Assembly: GCF_029714325.1 (NCBI RefSeq)
Contig: NZ_CP121666.1
Span: 5,270,001 to 5,334,000 of the forward strand
DNA from: Bradyrhizobium sp. CB1717
GTDB taxonomy: Bacteria > Pseudomonadota > Alphaproteobacteria > Rhizobiales > Xanthobacteraceae
DNA: 64,000 nucleotides
Direction: 5' to 3'
Below the pieces are notes generated by a model. It saw only the letters and a list, made by a program, of their open reading frames with translations, made no database searches and had not been told where the DNA came from. Shown here piece by piece: positions 44,548 through 54,463 of this stretch. Both the position numbers and the translations under genes were made by a program. How positions within the stretch are numbered: position 1 is the stretch's first letter; the number at the start of each line of letters is the position of its first letter.

Positions 44548-46242
44548 ATGAAGCTGCTCAGCCATCTGAAAATCCGCACCAAGCTCACCAGCATGGTCTG
44601 TCTCGCGGCGCTCACGGTGACGGCCATCATCGGCGTATCGGCCGTGCTCAGCAAGAGCCGCATGATGGAGGATCGCGTCCAGCAGATGCGGACCGCGGTG
44701 GAGCTGCTCTACAACTACGCCCAATCGCTCCAGGACGAGGTCGCCGCCGGCAAGCTGACGCAGGCCGAGGCCAAGGCCCAGTTCCATCAGCGCGGCCGCC
44801 GCATGAGCTTCAACGGCGGCCAGGGCTACCCCGTCGTCTACAATCCCGATACCTCGCTGTTCGTGAACGGCGCCAACCAGCAGCTTGAAGGCAAGATCAC
44901 CGGCGCGACCGACTCCAACGGCGTTCTCATCGCCGACGCCATCCTCAACGCGGCCAATCAGAATGCGCAGGGCGGCGTGGCCTCCTATCTCTATCCCCGC
45001 CCCGGCCAGACCGAGCCCGTGCGCAAGACCGTGTTCACGCGCAAATTCGCCCCCTGGAACGTGACGATCAGCTACGGCCTCTATGTCGACGACATCGACG
45101 CCGACGTGCGCGCGCTGACGCTGGAGCTGGCCGCGATCGGCGTCGGCCTGATGCTGCTGATGGCGACGCTGTCCTGGCTGATCGCCCGCGACGTGCTCGG
45201 CGCGCTCGACCGCCAGAAGAACCGCATGCAGGAGATTTCCGAAGGCGCCATCGACAAGCCGGTTGAGGAGACCGACCGCGGCGACGAGATCGGCCGCATG
45301 GCCGAGACGCTCGAAGTGCTCAGGCAGACCGCGCTGACGGCGCGCAATCTGGAGGCCGAGCAGGTCGCCGCCAAATCCCGCAGCGAGCAGGAGAAGCGCG
45401 AGGCCCTGATCGCGCTTGCCGACCGCTTCGACGCCTCCGTCGGCCAGCTCGTCGGCCTGATGGCCTCCGGCTCCGGCGAGCTCGAGACCACCGCCAAGTC
45501 GATGTCATCCACCGCCGAAGGCACCAACCGCCGCGCCGCCGTGGTCGGCTCGGCCGCGACCCAGGCCAGCCAGCGCGTCCAGACGGTCGCGGCCGCCGCC
45601 GAGGAGCTCTCCTCCTCCATCACCGAGATCAGCCGCCAGGTCGCGCAATCCGCCGAGGTGACCGGTCGCGCCGTGGACAGCGCCCGCCGCACCGACACCA
45701 TCGTGCGTGCGCTCTCGGACGGCGCCCAGCAGATCGAGCATGTCGCCGAGCTGATCTCCAGCATCGCGGCGCAGACCAACCTGCTCGCGCTCAATGCCAC
45801 CATCGAGGCTGCGCGTGCGGGCGAAGCCGGCCGCGGCTTTGCCGTCGTTGCCTCCGAGGTGAAGTCGCTGGCGAGCCAGACTGCGGAGGCCACCCGCGAG
45901 ATCGGCGACAAGATCGCCCAGATCCAGGGCGCCACCAAGGAAGCGGTCGACGCCATCGGCGGAATCACCGCCACCATCGAGGAGGTCAGCCGCATCGCCA
46001 CCTCGATTGGAGCTGCCATCGAGGAGCAAGGCGCCGCCACCGCCGAGATCGCGCGCAGCGTCTCGCAGACGGCCGAGGCGACCAAGGAAGTCACCACCAA
46101 TATCGGCGGCGTCTCCACCGCCGCCAACGAGACCGGCAACGCCGCCGGGATGGTGCTCGCCGCGGCCAGCAGCCTCTCCAAGCAGGCCGAGCAGCTCTCC
46201 GGCGAAGTCGGGACGTTCCTGAAGGGCGTTCGCGCGGCGTGA
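44548..46242 (+). CDS. Methyl-accepting chemotaxis protein (sCache_2 sensor), copy 1
   Basis: Transmembrane chemoreceptor of 564 aa. It has a cytosolic start [17 protein letters not shown]1 about 16-36, a periplasmic single-Cache sensor about 37-186 ([44 protein letters not shown]), TM2 about 190-215, HAMP, and the long signalling hairpin with tip [33 protein letters not shown]. Residues 176-564 are identical in protein sequence to the next gene, while the sensor differs. Its leader resembles that of the second copy, so the duplication took the promoter along. Ligand unknown. Confidence 0.95.
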   Translation: MKLLSHLKIRTKLTSMVCLAALTVTAIIGVSAVLSKSRMMEDRVQQMRTAVELLYNYAQSLQDEVAAGKLTQAEAKAQFHQRGRRMSFNGGQGYPVVYNPDTSLFVNGANQQLEGKITGATDSNGVLIADAILNAANQNAQGGVASYLYPRPGQTEPVRKTVFTRKFAPWNVTISYGLYVDDIDADVRALTLELAAIGVGLMLLMATLSWLIARDVLGALDRQKNRMQEISEGAIDKPVEETDRGDEIGRMAETLEVLRQTALTARNLEAEQVAAKSRSEQEKREALIALADRFDASVGQLVGLMASGSGELETTAKSMSSTAEGTNRRAAVVGSAATQASQRVQTVAAAAEELSSSITEISRQVAQSAEVTGRAVDSARRTDTIVRALSDGAQQIEHVAELISSIAAQTNLLALNATIEAARAGEAGRGFAVVASEVKSLASQTAEATREIGDKIAQIQGATKEAVDAIGGITATIEEVSRIATSIGAAIEEQGAATAEIARSVSQTAEATKEVTTNIGGVSTAANETGNAAGMVLAAASSLSKQAEQLSGEVGTFLKGVRAA

Positions 46243-46512
46243 GCCGCGCGACATCCGTGGCTCGAACACGACGATGCATCGACGAATCGCTGCATCGATT
46301 GAGCCGGCGCTCGGCCGCATAAACTCGATCACGATCTCTATTTTTCTGGACACGTCGCCGCAGTCGTTGGCCTCACGCCTGCATATGCGTGTCCACGGCT
46401 GCGCGGATTGCGGCGCGCCTGAACGCGCCATCCCCTTGCGTTCAGGAATGGTAAGAACTTCCTGATACGGCTGCGCGAGAACAAGCATTCTACAACCGTT
46501 CCCGAGGCCGTC

Positions 46513-48207
46513 ATGACGCTGCTCAGCCATCTGAAGATCCGCACCAAGCTCGCCAGCATGGTCTGTCTCGCGGCGCTCACGGTCACAGCGCTCATCGTCG
46601 CGTCCGCCTATCTCAGCAAGACCCGCATGCTCGATGATCGTGCGCGCCAGATGCAGACGGCGGTCGATCTGCTGCACGGCTTCGCGCAATCGCTTCACGA
46701 CGAGGTCGCCGCGGGCAAGATGACGCTCGCCGAGGCGCAGGCCCAGTTCAAGCTGCGCGGCCGGCAGATGAAGTTTGGCGGCGGCCAGGGCTATCCCGTC
46801 GTCTACACCGCCGATTCAACCGTGATGATGAACGGCGGCGCGCCTCAGCTCGAGGGCAAGAACAACGGCATCAAGGATGCCAATGGCATCGTGATCGGCG
46901 ACGCCACCGTCAACACGGCGAGGCAGGCTCCCGAAGGCGCCGTCCTGTCCTATCTTTTCCCGCGTCCGGGCGAGACCGTTCCGGTTCGCAAAATGGTGTT
47001 CGCTCGCTACTTTGCGCCCTGGAACGTCGCAATTGCCTACGGCCTCTATGTCGACGACATCGACGCCGACGTGCGCGCGCTGACGCTGGAGCTGGCCGCG
47101 ATCGGCGTCGGCCTGATGCTGCTGATGGCGACGCTGTCCTGGCTGATCGCCCGCGACGTGCTCGGCGCGCTCGACCGCCAGAAGAACCGCATGCAGGAGA
47201 TTTCCGAAGGCGCCATCGACAAGCCGGTCGAGGAGACCGACCGCGGCGACGAGATCGGCCGCATGGCCGAGACGCTCGAAGTGCTCAGGCAGACCGCGCT
47301 CACGGCGCGCAATCTGGAGGCCGAGCAGGTCGCCGCCAAATCCCGCAGCGAGCAGGAGAAGCGCGAGGCCCTGATCGCGCTTGCCGACCGCTTCGACGCC
47401 TCCGTCGGCCAGCTCGTCGGCCTGATGGCCTCCGGCTCCGGCGAGCTCGAGACCACCGCCAAGTCGATGTCGTCGACCGCCGAAGGCACCAACCGCCGCG
47501 CCGCCGTGGTCGGCTCGGCTGCGACCCAGGCCAGCCAGCGCGTCCAGACGGTCGCGGCTGCCGCCGAGGAGCTGTCCTCCTCCATCACCGAGATCAGCCG
47601 CCAGGTCGCGCAATCGGCCGAAGTGACCGGTCGTGCCGTGGACAGCGCCCGCCGCACCGACACCATCGTGCGTGCGCTCTCGGACGGCGCCCAGCAGATC
47701 GAGCATGTCGCCGAGCTGATCTCCAGCATCGCCGCGCAAACCAACCTGCTCGCGCTCAATGCCACCATCGAGGCTGCGCGTGCGGGCGAAGCCGGCCGCG
47801 GCTTTGCCGTCGTTGCCTCCGAGGTGAAGTCGCTCGCAAGCCAGACCGCGGAAGCCACCCGCGAGATCGGCGACAAGATCGCCCAGATCCAGGGCGCCAC
47901 CAAGGAAGCGGTCGACGCCATCGGCGGCATCACCGCCACCATCGAGGAGGTCAGCCGCATCGCCACCTCGATTGGAGCTGCCATCGAGGAGCAAGGCGCC
48001 GCCACCGCCGAGATCGCGCGCAGCGTCTCGCAGACGGCCGAGGCGACCAAGGAAGTCACCACCAATATTGGCGGCGTCTCCACCGCCGCCAACGAGACCG
48101 GCAACGCCGCCGGCATGGTGCTCGCGGCTGCCAGCAGCCTCTCCAAGCAGGCCGAGCAGCTCTCCGGCGAAGTCGGCACGTTCCTCAAAGGCGTGCGCGC
48201 GGCGTAG
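46513..48207 (+). CDS. Methyl-accepting chemotaxis protein (sCache_2 sensor), copy 2
   Basis: Tandem paralogue of the receptor at 44548, also 564 aa, with the same start [15 protein letters not shown] and layout. Sensor residues 37-175 differ at many positions ([25 protein letters not shown] against [25 protein letters not shown]), while 176-564 match exactly, with scattered synonymous DNA changes only. The common leader motif GGTAAnAACTTCnTGnTAC precedes both genes. The pattern suggests ligand diversification with gene conversion or strong constraint in the signalling part. The 270-bp gap between the copies has no gene. Confidence 0.95.
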   Translation: MTLLSHLKIRTKLASMVCLAALTVTALIVASAYLSKTRMLDDRARQMQTAVDLLHGFAQSLHDEVAAGKMTLAEAQAQFKLRGRQMKFGGGQGYPVVYTADSTVMMNGGAPQLEGKNNGIKDANGIVIGDATVNTARQAPEGAVLSYLFPRPGETVPVRKMVFARYFAPWNVAIAYGLYVDDIDADVRALTLELAAIGVGLMLLMATLSWLIARDVLGALDRQKNRMQEISEGAIDKPVEETDRGDEIGRMAETLEVLRQTALTARNLEAEQVAAKSRSEQEKREALIALADRFDASVGQLVGLMASGSGELETTAKSMSSTAEGTNRRAAVVGSAATQASQRVQTVAAAAEELSSSITEISRQVAQSAEVTGRAVDSARRTDTIVRALSDGAQQIEHVAELISSIAAQTNLLALNATIEAARAGEAGRGFAVVASEVKSLASQTAEATREIGDKIAQIQGATKEAVDAIGGITATIEEVSRIATSIGAAIEEQGAATAEIARSVSQTAEATKEVTTNIGGVSTAANETGNAAGMVLAAASSLSKQAEQLSGEVGTFLKGVRAA

Positions 48208-48264
48208 GCTGCGGCGCCGGAAGCTCCTCAGCGTCACGCCGGGCGGGACGCTTGAGCCCCGCTC

Positions 48265-51200
48265 CTACCGCCGCGCGAGGCTGCAGCCGCTCGAGAGCTG
48301 GCGCGTCGAGCCGGTCGAACCGTCGTTGGACTGGGACGGGAATTCCTCGAACGGCGTATTCTGCTTGCCGGTGTTGAATTCGAAGATCTTGCGGAACACG
48401 CCCGGCACCATCGCGGACACCGGATTGACGCGCATCACGGGCGCGGCCGGTGTGCCGACGACCTCGTAGGTCACACCGATCAGGCCCTCCTTGTCGCCGC
48501 CGCCGAGAAACAGCCCGAGGACAGGAATCTGTCCGAACATGTTGTTCAAGCCGTACATCGGCACGAAGGTGCCGCTCATGCACACCTGGTTGCCGGGATA
48601 GTCGATCGAGCCTTCGATGGTGGCGCCGATCATCGGGCCCTTGACGACACCGTCGCGGATCGTGAGCGCGCCGTTCTGGCGGGTGAACTCGGCGCGGAGC
48701 GCACTGAAGGAAACGCCGTTGCCGGTGCCGTTGGGCGCGCCGGCGGCAACGCGCTCGAGCTGCGCCTCGCCCTTCACCGTGAAGTCGCGCACGTTGATGA
48801 GACCCTCGCGCGAGGTGTTCGGCTCCGATGTCGGCGGCTCCATTGCCACCACCATCTGACCGCCGACCGCCTTGGTGTAGGTGTCGGTGAAGCGCAGCAG
48901 CGCGCCGGCATCGTTGGTCTGGAGGTAGATCACCTCGCGGTTGCCCTGGGCGCGGCCGCCGCGCAGGTCAGCCGCAACGGGCGTGTCGCGGCCGATCTTG
49001 CCGCTCAAGCTGAAAGCCTTGATGGCGCCGCTGCGCTTCGACATCTTGGCATCGACGCTGCGCATCGCCTCACCGTTGAACCCGGCGACCGCACCGAGCT
49101 TCACGTCGATGTCGAAATCGACGTTCTTCAGCTTGCTCTTGTCGTCCTTGGAATTGCCTGAGATCGCCGACTTCAGGAAGCCGCGGCCGTCGAACACGTC
49201 GCCGCGCACGGTGCCGCGCACCACGCCATCCTGGCCGCGCTCGACCTTCAACGACGCCTTGTCACCGTCGGACGGCGCATAGGTCGGGAAGTTCGCGCTC
49301 ACGAGATCGCCATTCGGATCGAGCTCGAGCGAGCCCTTGATCGAGGCCCCGCTGCCTTCGATGACGATGTCCTCGAAGCGGGTCGATTGCGCCGTCGGCA
49401 CCACCTTGAAACTGGCCTTGCCGGACCTGCCCGGCAGCTTGACCCAGCCGGGCAGGATGTTGTCGAGCTTGACCGAGGTCAGGTCGGCCTCAACGCCGAG
49501 CTTCGTCGTCTGGTCCGCACCGCCGGCGATCTTGCCGGACAGCTTGATCGGCAGTGAACCGCTGACGGCGGGGCTGAGATCGAAGCCGAGGCGCGCGCGG
49601 CTCGCATCGTCCAGCGTCGCCTGCAATCGGACGTCGGCATCGCCCTCGGCCGGCTTGCGGTAGTCGAGCGAGGCCGCCTGCCCGTTGATCTTGACGTCGC
49701 CCTTGACCTGGTAGCCCTGGTTGTTGGCGGCGATCTTCAGATTGTTGGCTTCGAGCTTCTGGTTCATCACCAGCTTGTCGGCGGCAAAGCCGTTGAGGTC
49801 GGCGGCGACGGCGTAGGTCGTATCGGACTTGGTCAATTCGCCCTTGACCGGCATGCCGAGCTGGATGTTCGCCGAGAACGTGCCCTTGCTGGTGTTGGGA
49901 TCGACGACGGTCGCCGACAGATCGCTCAGGCGATCATTGGACAGAATCTCGGCCGCTGCCGGCACCGGCCCGTCGGCGCGAAATTTGGTCCGCGACGGCG
50001 ACGGTTTCGGCGCCATGTCAGGCACCTCGAAGGTGAAGTCGGAGATCGTGATCTTGCGACCGGCCGGCGTATCGGCGATGCCCTGCCCGATATTCACCGT
50101 CGCCGTGCGCCCGGTCACGCGCGCCCTCAAATCGGCATCGTGCACCACCGGCATGCCATCCACGGGACGAACCGCGACGCCGCTCGCGACGATGTTGACC
50201 GACAAGCCGTCGTCCGGGATCGGCGGCCCCTTGCGCGGAAGATTCCTGGTCGGCGAGTTGATACCGATCTCGATGCGCTGGAGTGTGCCGCGTTCGATCC
50301 GCTCGATCACCCATTCACGCAACTCGGGAACGACAAGCGTCGGCCACATCCGCTTGAGCGCGGAGGCCGACATCGGCGTTCCCGCAAAGCCCAGCGTCAG
50401 CCGCGGCTCGCCGGAATAGTCGATGGCACCGGTGCCGGCGACGCCGATCTCGCCGTTGCTGATATCAGCCTGCGTCAGCAACAGGCGCTTGTGGTCGGTA
50501 TCGAAGCGGAAACCGATCGCGATGCGGTTGAAGACGAGCGGCGGCTCGTTGTCGATGCCGCCGAGCAGGATCGATCCGCCGCTGAAGCCGAGCTGCCAGT
50601 CGTTGATGTTGCCGTTGGGCGGCTCCAGATGGGCCAGAAGCGTCAGGCGGTTGGCGCCGGAGAGGATCTTGAATGGTGCGACCAGCACCCGCCGGTTGGC
50701 GTCCCACTCGACATTGATCTCGGCGGAGTCGATCGCCATCGGATAGTCGGGCGTATCGGTGTCGATGATGTTGCCCGCGCCGACCGCAATCTTGCCGCGG
50801 AAGAAGGTCGGCACGCCGTCGCGGCCGAGCTCGCCCTTGAGCTCGCCGGTCAGCGGCAGGTCGGCGGTATAGGTGAGATCCTTTACCCGCAGCGCCAGCA
50901 GGATGTTGGAGGTCGAGACCTTGTCGGCCTTGATGTCGACCGAGCGCACGCCATTCTCGGCGGGACCGATCGTGGCGCGCAGCATCCAGGGACGCGCACC
51001 CTCCTCGCCGAGGCTGAGCGCGACGCCGCCGTGGCTCGGCCGGCGCAGGCTGAGCGTGATGTTCTCAAAGCTCCATTTGCTGCCGCGCTGCTGATCGTCG
51101 ACGATCAGATTGCCGTTCTTCAGGCCGATCTCGTTGAGATTCTGGCCGTCGAGGCCGGTCATGCTCAGGCTGTCGAGCCAGTCGAGGCCCTGGAGAATGC

Positions 51201-52098
51201 CGCTCTGCGCAGTCGCCTGAGGCGCGCCTTGCGATGCGGCCTGAGATGGATCCTGGCCCGCCGGCGCCGTGGCGAATGGCGGCGGCGGAACGCCGTTGCG
51301 CGGGAATGTCGGCGGCAGGCCCGCATCCTTCTTGGAGGCAACGCCGGTTGCCAGCGGTTTTGCGGTGTCGCCGGCCGAGACCGTGACGGTGCCGTCCGGC
51401 GCGATCCGGATCGCAAGCTCGGCATCGACCAGGTTGAGGCTTTCCGCGCGCAGATGCCCCATCAGCAGGCCCGCGCCCGACAGCCTCACCTCGGCCTTCG
51501 GGGCGCTGGCGACGATGGCATGGTCGCGGTCGCGCACGATGATGTCGCGAATGCGCACGGCGATACGGACCCGCCCGGCGCGCTCGATCTGGGTGCCGCC
51601 GACCTCAACCGTGTTGCCGTGGCCGATATTGTCCTCGATGGCGGCGGCAAGCCAGGGCGTCGCGATGTCGAGATTGATGGGTCCGGCGCCGAGCCGCCAC
51701 CACAGCGCACCGAAGCAGCCGACGAAGATGACGATGAGGGCGCCGACGACGACAGCCAGCCGCTTCAGCCAGCGACCGCCGCCCGGCCAGCGGCGCGGCG
51801 ACCCAAAGCGATGGAAGCCCGAATGGGAACGCGACAACAGCCGGCGCGCCCGATGGCCCGCCGCCGCTTCCTGATCCGGATCCCAGTCGGCCTCGTCCCA
51901 TTCCTGCGGCTGTTGTTGACCGCCGCGCCGATCGAAATCCCGATTGTAATCCTGGGGCGACGTATTCCTTGCCATTGCCTCTCGATACAGGCGCCCATCA
52001 TAGGACTGAGCGCCGCCGGGACCGCAGCCGTCCACGGGACGCGAAGCCCCCTGCGCCGGCACTGCCGCCATACCTTGAATATTCCTGCTGTTCGTCAT
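48265..52098 (-). CDS. Giant AsmA/DUF3971-like envelope protein
   Basis: A 1277-aa protein anchored by one N-terminal helix (about residues 113-133, VVVGALIVIFVGCFGALWW) after a 110-residue polar, Gln/Asp/Arg-rich cytosolic part. The rest is a very long beta-rich periplasmic region typical of AsmA-like/YhdP proteins: repeated short beta strands, VVPELREWVIERIERGTLQRIEIGI, and a C-terminal AsmA2-like end, DYPGNQVCMSGTFVPMYGLNNMFGQIPVLGLFLGGGDKEGLIGVTYEV. Such proteins are thought to bridge inner and outer membrane for phospholipid transport. ATG 52098 is used; 51975 is an alternative. It is divergent from bcp. Confidence 0.88.
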   Translation of the reverse strand: MTNSRNIQGMAAVPAQGASRPVDGCGPGGAQSYDGRLYREAMARNTSPQDYNRDFDRRGGQQQPQEWDEADWDPDQEAAAGHRARRLLSRSHSGFHRFGSPRRWPGGGRWLKRLAVVVGALIVIFVGCFGALWWRLGAGPINLDIATPWLAAAIEDNIGHGNTVEVGGTQIERAGRVRIAVRIRDIIVRDRDHAIVASAPKAEVRLSGAGLLMGHLRAESLNLVDAELAIRIAPDGTVTVSAGDTAKPLATGVASKKDAGLPPTFPRNGVPPPPFATAPAGQDPSQAASQGAPQATAQSGILQGLDWLDSLSMTGLDGQNLNEIGLKNGNLIVDDQQRGSKWSFENITLSLRRPSHGGVALSLGEEGARPWMLRATIGPAENGVRSVDIKADKVSTSNILLALRVKDLTYTADLPLTGELKGELGRDGVPTFFRGKIAVGAGNIIDTDTPDYPMAIDSAEINVEWDANRRVLVAPFKILSGANRLTLLAHLEPPNGNINDWQLGFSGGSILLGGIDNEPPLVFNRIAIGFRFDTDHKRLLLTQADISNGEIGVAGTGAIDYSGEPRLTLGFAGTPMSASALKRMWPTLVVPELREWVIERIERGTLQRIEIGINSPTRNLPRKGPPIPDDGLSVNIVASGVAVRPVDGMPVVHDADLRARVTGRTATVNIGQGIADTPAGRKITISDFTFEVPDMAPKPSPSRTKFRADGPVPAAAEILSNDRLSDLSATVVDPNTSKGTFSANIQLGMPVKGELTKSDTTYAVAADLNGFAADKLVMNQKLEANNLKIAANNQGYQVKGDVKINGQAASLDYRKPAEGDADVRLQATLDDASRARLGFDLSPAVSGSLPIKLSGKIAGGADQTTKLGVEADLTSVKLDNILPGWVKLPGRSGKASFKVVPTAQSTRFEDIVIEGSGASIKGSLELDPNGDLVSANFPTYAPSDGDKASLKVERGQDGVVRGTVRGDVFDGRGFLKSAISGNSKDDKSKLKNVDFDIDVKLGAVAGFNGEAMRSVDAKMSKRSGAIKAFSLSGKIGRDTPVAADLRGGRAQGNREVIYLQTNDAGALLRFTDTYTKAVGGQMVVAMEPPTSEPNTSREGLINVRDFTVKGEAQLERVAAGAPNGTGNGVSFSALRAEFTRQNGALTIRDGVVKGPMIGATIEGSIDYPGNQVCMSGTFVPMYGLNNMFGQIPVLGLFLGGGDKEGLIGVTYEVVGTPAAPVMRVNPVSAMVPGVFRKIFEFNTGKQNTPFEEFPSQSNDGSTGSTRQLSSGCSLARR

Positions 52099-52266
52099 TT
52101 CGCCCCGGGAGCGCGTTCAACGAGCAGTGGGGTGGTGCTTGGAATTCCTTGTAACCATACTCCGGCGTCGTCAGACTTGCCCAGCCAAGGGCGCGATTCC
52201 GGCACACCGGACGAGAGCTGCAATACCGCTTCGGTTGACCCGCCGAAAGCGTCGAAAGGAAGGCGT

Positions 52267-52947
52267 ATGTCCAAGAAATCCCGAAAGAAATCGTCCAAAA
52301 CGCCCTCCGGCAGTCCAACAGCTAAAAAGAAGGCCCCGAAAACCAGGGCAACGACTCAAACAAAGGCCGCGAAAACACAGCGGACACCGGCCAGCAAATC
52401 AACCGCGACCATAGCAAAGACAGCATCGCATGGGGCCGCATCGAAACAGTTAAAATCCTCCAAATCGGCCTCTGCGGCGAAGCCGGTCCTGACCGAAGGT
52501 CAGAAGGCCCCCGCCTTCCGTCTGCCCCGAGATGGCGGCGCCGTGGCGACGCTGTCGGACTACGCCGGCCGGAAGCTCGTCCTGTTCTTCTATCCCCGCG
52601 CCGACACGCCCGGCTGCACCCGGGAGGCCATCGACTTCACCCGCCTTGCAGGCGCCTTCGCCGACGCCGGCACCGCCGTGCTCGGCGTCTCCGCAGATTC
52701 GTTAAAGGCCCAGGAGAAGTTCCGCGACAAGCACAGCCTCAAGGTCCCCCTGATCTCGGACGAGAAGCACGAGATGCTGGAGGCGTATGGCGCGTGGGGC
52801 GAAAAGTCCATGTATGGCAAGAGCTTCCTCGGGATTCTTCGCACCACGGTGCTGGTCGGGAGCGACGGCAAGGTGGCCAGGATCTGGCGCAACGTCCGGG
52901 TCGACGGCCATGCCGATCAGGTGCTGGAAGCGGCAACAAGTCTTTAA
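52267..52947 (+). CDS. bcp: BCP/PrxQ-type peroxiredoxin with lysine-rich N-terminal extension
   Basis: Thiol peroxidase of 226 aa. The enzymatic part begins near residue 74 (LTEGQKAPAFRLPRDGG). The peroxidatic Cys is in FYPRADTPGCTREAIDF. The resolving Cys found five residues later in E. coli BCP is replaced by Ile, so this is a 1-Cys form needing an external thiol. The first ~70 residues are nearly all Lys, Ser, Thr, Ala and Pro (SKKSRKKSSKTPSG, AKKKAPKTRATTQTK), as in histone H1-like tails. This is far longer than the usual BCP N-terminus and suggests nucleic-acid binding or nucleoid targeting. Confidence 0.92.
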   Translation: MSKKSRKKSSKTPSGSPTAKKKAPKTRATTQTKAAKTQRTPASKSTATIAKTASHGAASKQLKSSKSASAAKPVLTEGQKAPAFRLPRDGGAVATLSDYAGRKLVLFFYPRADTPGCTREAIDFTRLAGAFADAGTAVLGVSADSLKAQEKFRDKHSLKVPLISDEKHEMLEAYGAWGEKSMYGKSFLGILRTTVLVGSDGKVARIWRNVRVDGHADQVLEAATSL

Positions 52948-53059
52948 CCAGCCCGTTAAGTTCTAAGGGTTCCGTTTCCGGAAAATTAACCATGACCGGC
53001 CCAGATTGCTGCGGCAATTAGGCCGCAAGGAACCCATCCGACCGGCGCCGGGAGTGCCG

Positions 53060-54427
53060 ATGTCGAAAAGTTCTGCCCAATATTCGCAGTACCCCCAGCA
53101 TCATCCCCACGACCACGGACGGGCCATTCACCGGCGCCCCGTCGCTGTTGCGGCCGCCGCCGCGATTCCCCTCCCCGACGCCGATGACGCCTACACCATC
53201 GTCCATCACGGCAAGCAGGTTCGCCTTGGTCCGGTCGTGTTCTGGATCGTGGTCGGCACGATCGTTTTGCTCGGACTGTGGTCGGCCGCGACCGCCACCT
53301 ATTTCGCCTTCCGCGACGACGTCCTGACCCGGCTGATCGCCCGCCAGGCCGAGATGCAATACGCCTACGAGGACCGCATCGCCGAGCTGCGCGCCAAGGT
53401 CGATCGCACCACCAGCCGCCAGCTGCTCGACCAGGAGCAGTTCGACCAGAAGCTCGACCAGATCATGAAGCGCCAGACGGCGCTGGAGTCCCGGGCGACG
53501 GCGCTGGGCGCCATGCCAGACGTGACCGGATCGATCCCGCGCACCGCGCCACAGCGCAGCGATGCCAACCCGAGCGCAACGCAGGGCACGCCAAAACCGT
53601 CGCCGATCAGCGACACCGTGATCTTCGTGGCACCGCCGGATCGCGAAGCGCGCCTTGAATCGCGCGCGCCTGCCGTGCTGGCTCCGCCGACCAGCCAGTT
53701 CGCCAAGAACCAGGGTTTCGACAACGTTCTGGTCCGGCTCACCACCTCGCTCGACCAGGTCGAGCGCCGCCAGATGGCGGCGCTCAGCGCCGTCGAGGAC
53801 GGCATGGATTCGCGCATGCGCCGGATGCGCGGCGTCGTCAGCGATCTCGGCCTGAACCTCGCCAGCCTCGAAGCTGCCGTGCCGCGCAGCGCGATGGGCG
53901 GCCCCTTCGTCCCGGTCAAGCTGACGGCCAATGCCGGACCTTTCGAGAAGCAGCTCAATCGCATCAACACGACGCGCGCCGAGCTGGACCGGCTCAATCG
54001 CACGCTGGCGCTGGTGCCCTATCGCAAGCCCGTCATCGGCGAGGTCGAGTTCACCTCCGGTTTCGGCGTGCGCAGCGATCCCTTCCTGGGCCGGCCCGCG
54101 ATGCACACCGGCCTCGACTTCCGCGCCGCGACCGGCGATCCCGTCCGCGTCACCGCCTATGGCAAAGTGGTCTCGGCCGGCTGGTCCGGCGGCTACGGCC
54201 GCATGGTCGAGGTCGATCACGGTAACGGTCTTTCGACCCGCTACGGCCATCTCTCCGAGATCAGCGTCAAGGTCGGCGAGGTCGTGAAGATCGGCCAGGT
54301 CATCGGTCTCGTCGGCTCGACCGGCCGCTCCACCGGTCCGCACCTGCACTATGAGACCCGCATCGACGGCGACGCCGTCGACCCGCAGAAGTTCTTGCGC
54401 GCCGGCGTGCGCCTCAGCGCGGGCTAA
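53060..54427 (+). CDS. M23-family (LytM) metallopeptidase, membrane-anchored
   Basis: Cell-wall endopeptidase of 455 aa, or a regulator of amidases. It has a His/Gln/Pro-rich cytosolic start, TM about 58-80, a coiled coil about 88-150 (YEDRIAELRAKVDRTTSRQLLDQEQFDQKLDQI), a proline-rich linker, a second helical region, then the LytM domain about 335-445. The zinc ligands are intact: His and Asp in MHTGLDFRA and His-x-His in GPHLHYE, so it should be active. ATG 53060 has GGGAG upstream. It is 112 bp downstream of bcp and could share its transcript. Confidence 0.93.
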   Translation: MSKSSAQYSQYPQHHPHDHGRAIHRRPVAVAAAAAIPLPDADDAYTIVHHGKQVRLGPVVFWIVVGTIVLLGLWSAATATYFAFRDDVLTRLIARQAEMQYAYEDRIAELRAKVDRTTSRQLLDQEQFDQKLDQIMKRQTALESRATALGAMPDVTGSIPRTAPQRSDANPSATQGTPKPSPISDTVIFVAPPDREARLESRAPAVLAPPTSQFAKNQGFDNVLVRLTTSLDQVERRQMAALSAVEDGMDSRMRRMRGVVSDLGLNLASLEAAVPRSAMGGPFVPVKLTANAGPFEKQLNRINTTRAELDRLNRTLALVPYRKPVIGEVEFTSGFGVRSDPFLGRPAMHTGLDFRAATGDPVRVTAYGKVVSAGWSGGYGRMVEVDHGNGLSTRYGHLSEISVKVGEVVKIGQVIGLVGSTGRSTGPHLHYETRIDGDAVDPQKFLRAGVRLSAG

Positions 54428-54463
54428 GCCCGCGTCATCTTCTTTCAGTGCGCGCAGCCGAGC

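Noticed and set aside
46274..46465. 63-codon frame between the two chemoreceptors
   Set aside because: No ribosome-binding site, no plausible protein features, and the region is the leader duplicated with the receptor genes.
45081..48188. Minus-strand frames rich in Ser/Ala opposite both chemoreceptors
   Set aside because: Their near identity merely reflects the identical signalling halves on the plus strand; Ser/Thr/Ala-rich shadow translations.
50140..52266. Long plus-strand frame running into bcp
   Set aside because: Antisense to the AsmA-like gene. Only the part from 52267 codes for the peroxiredoxin; the 5' extension has shadow-type composition.
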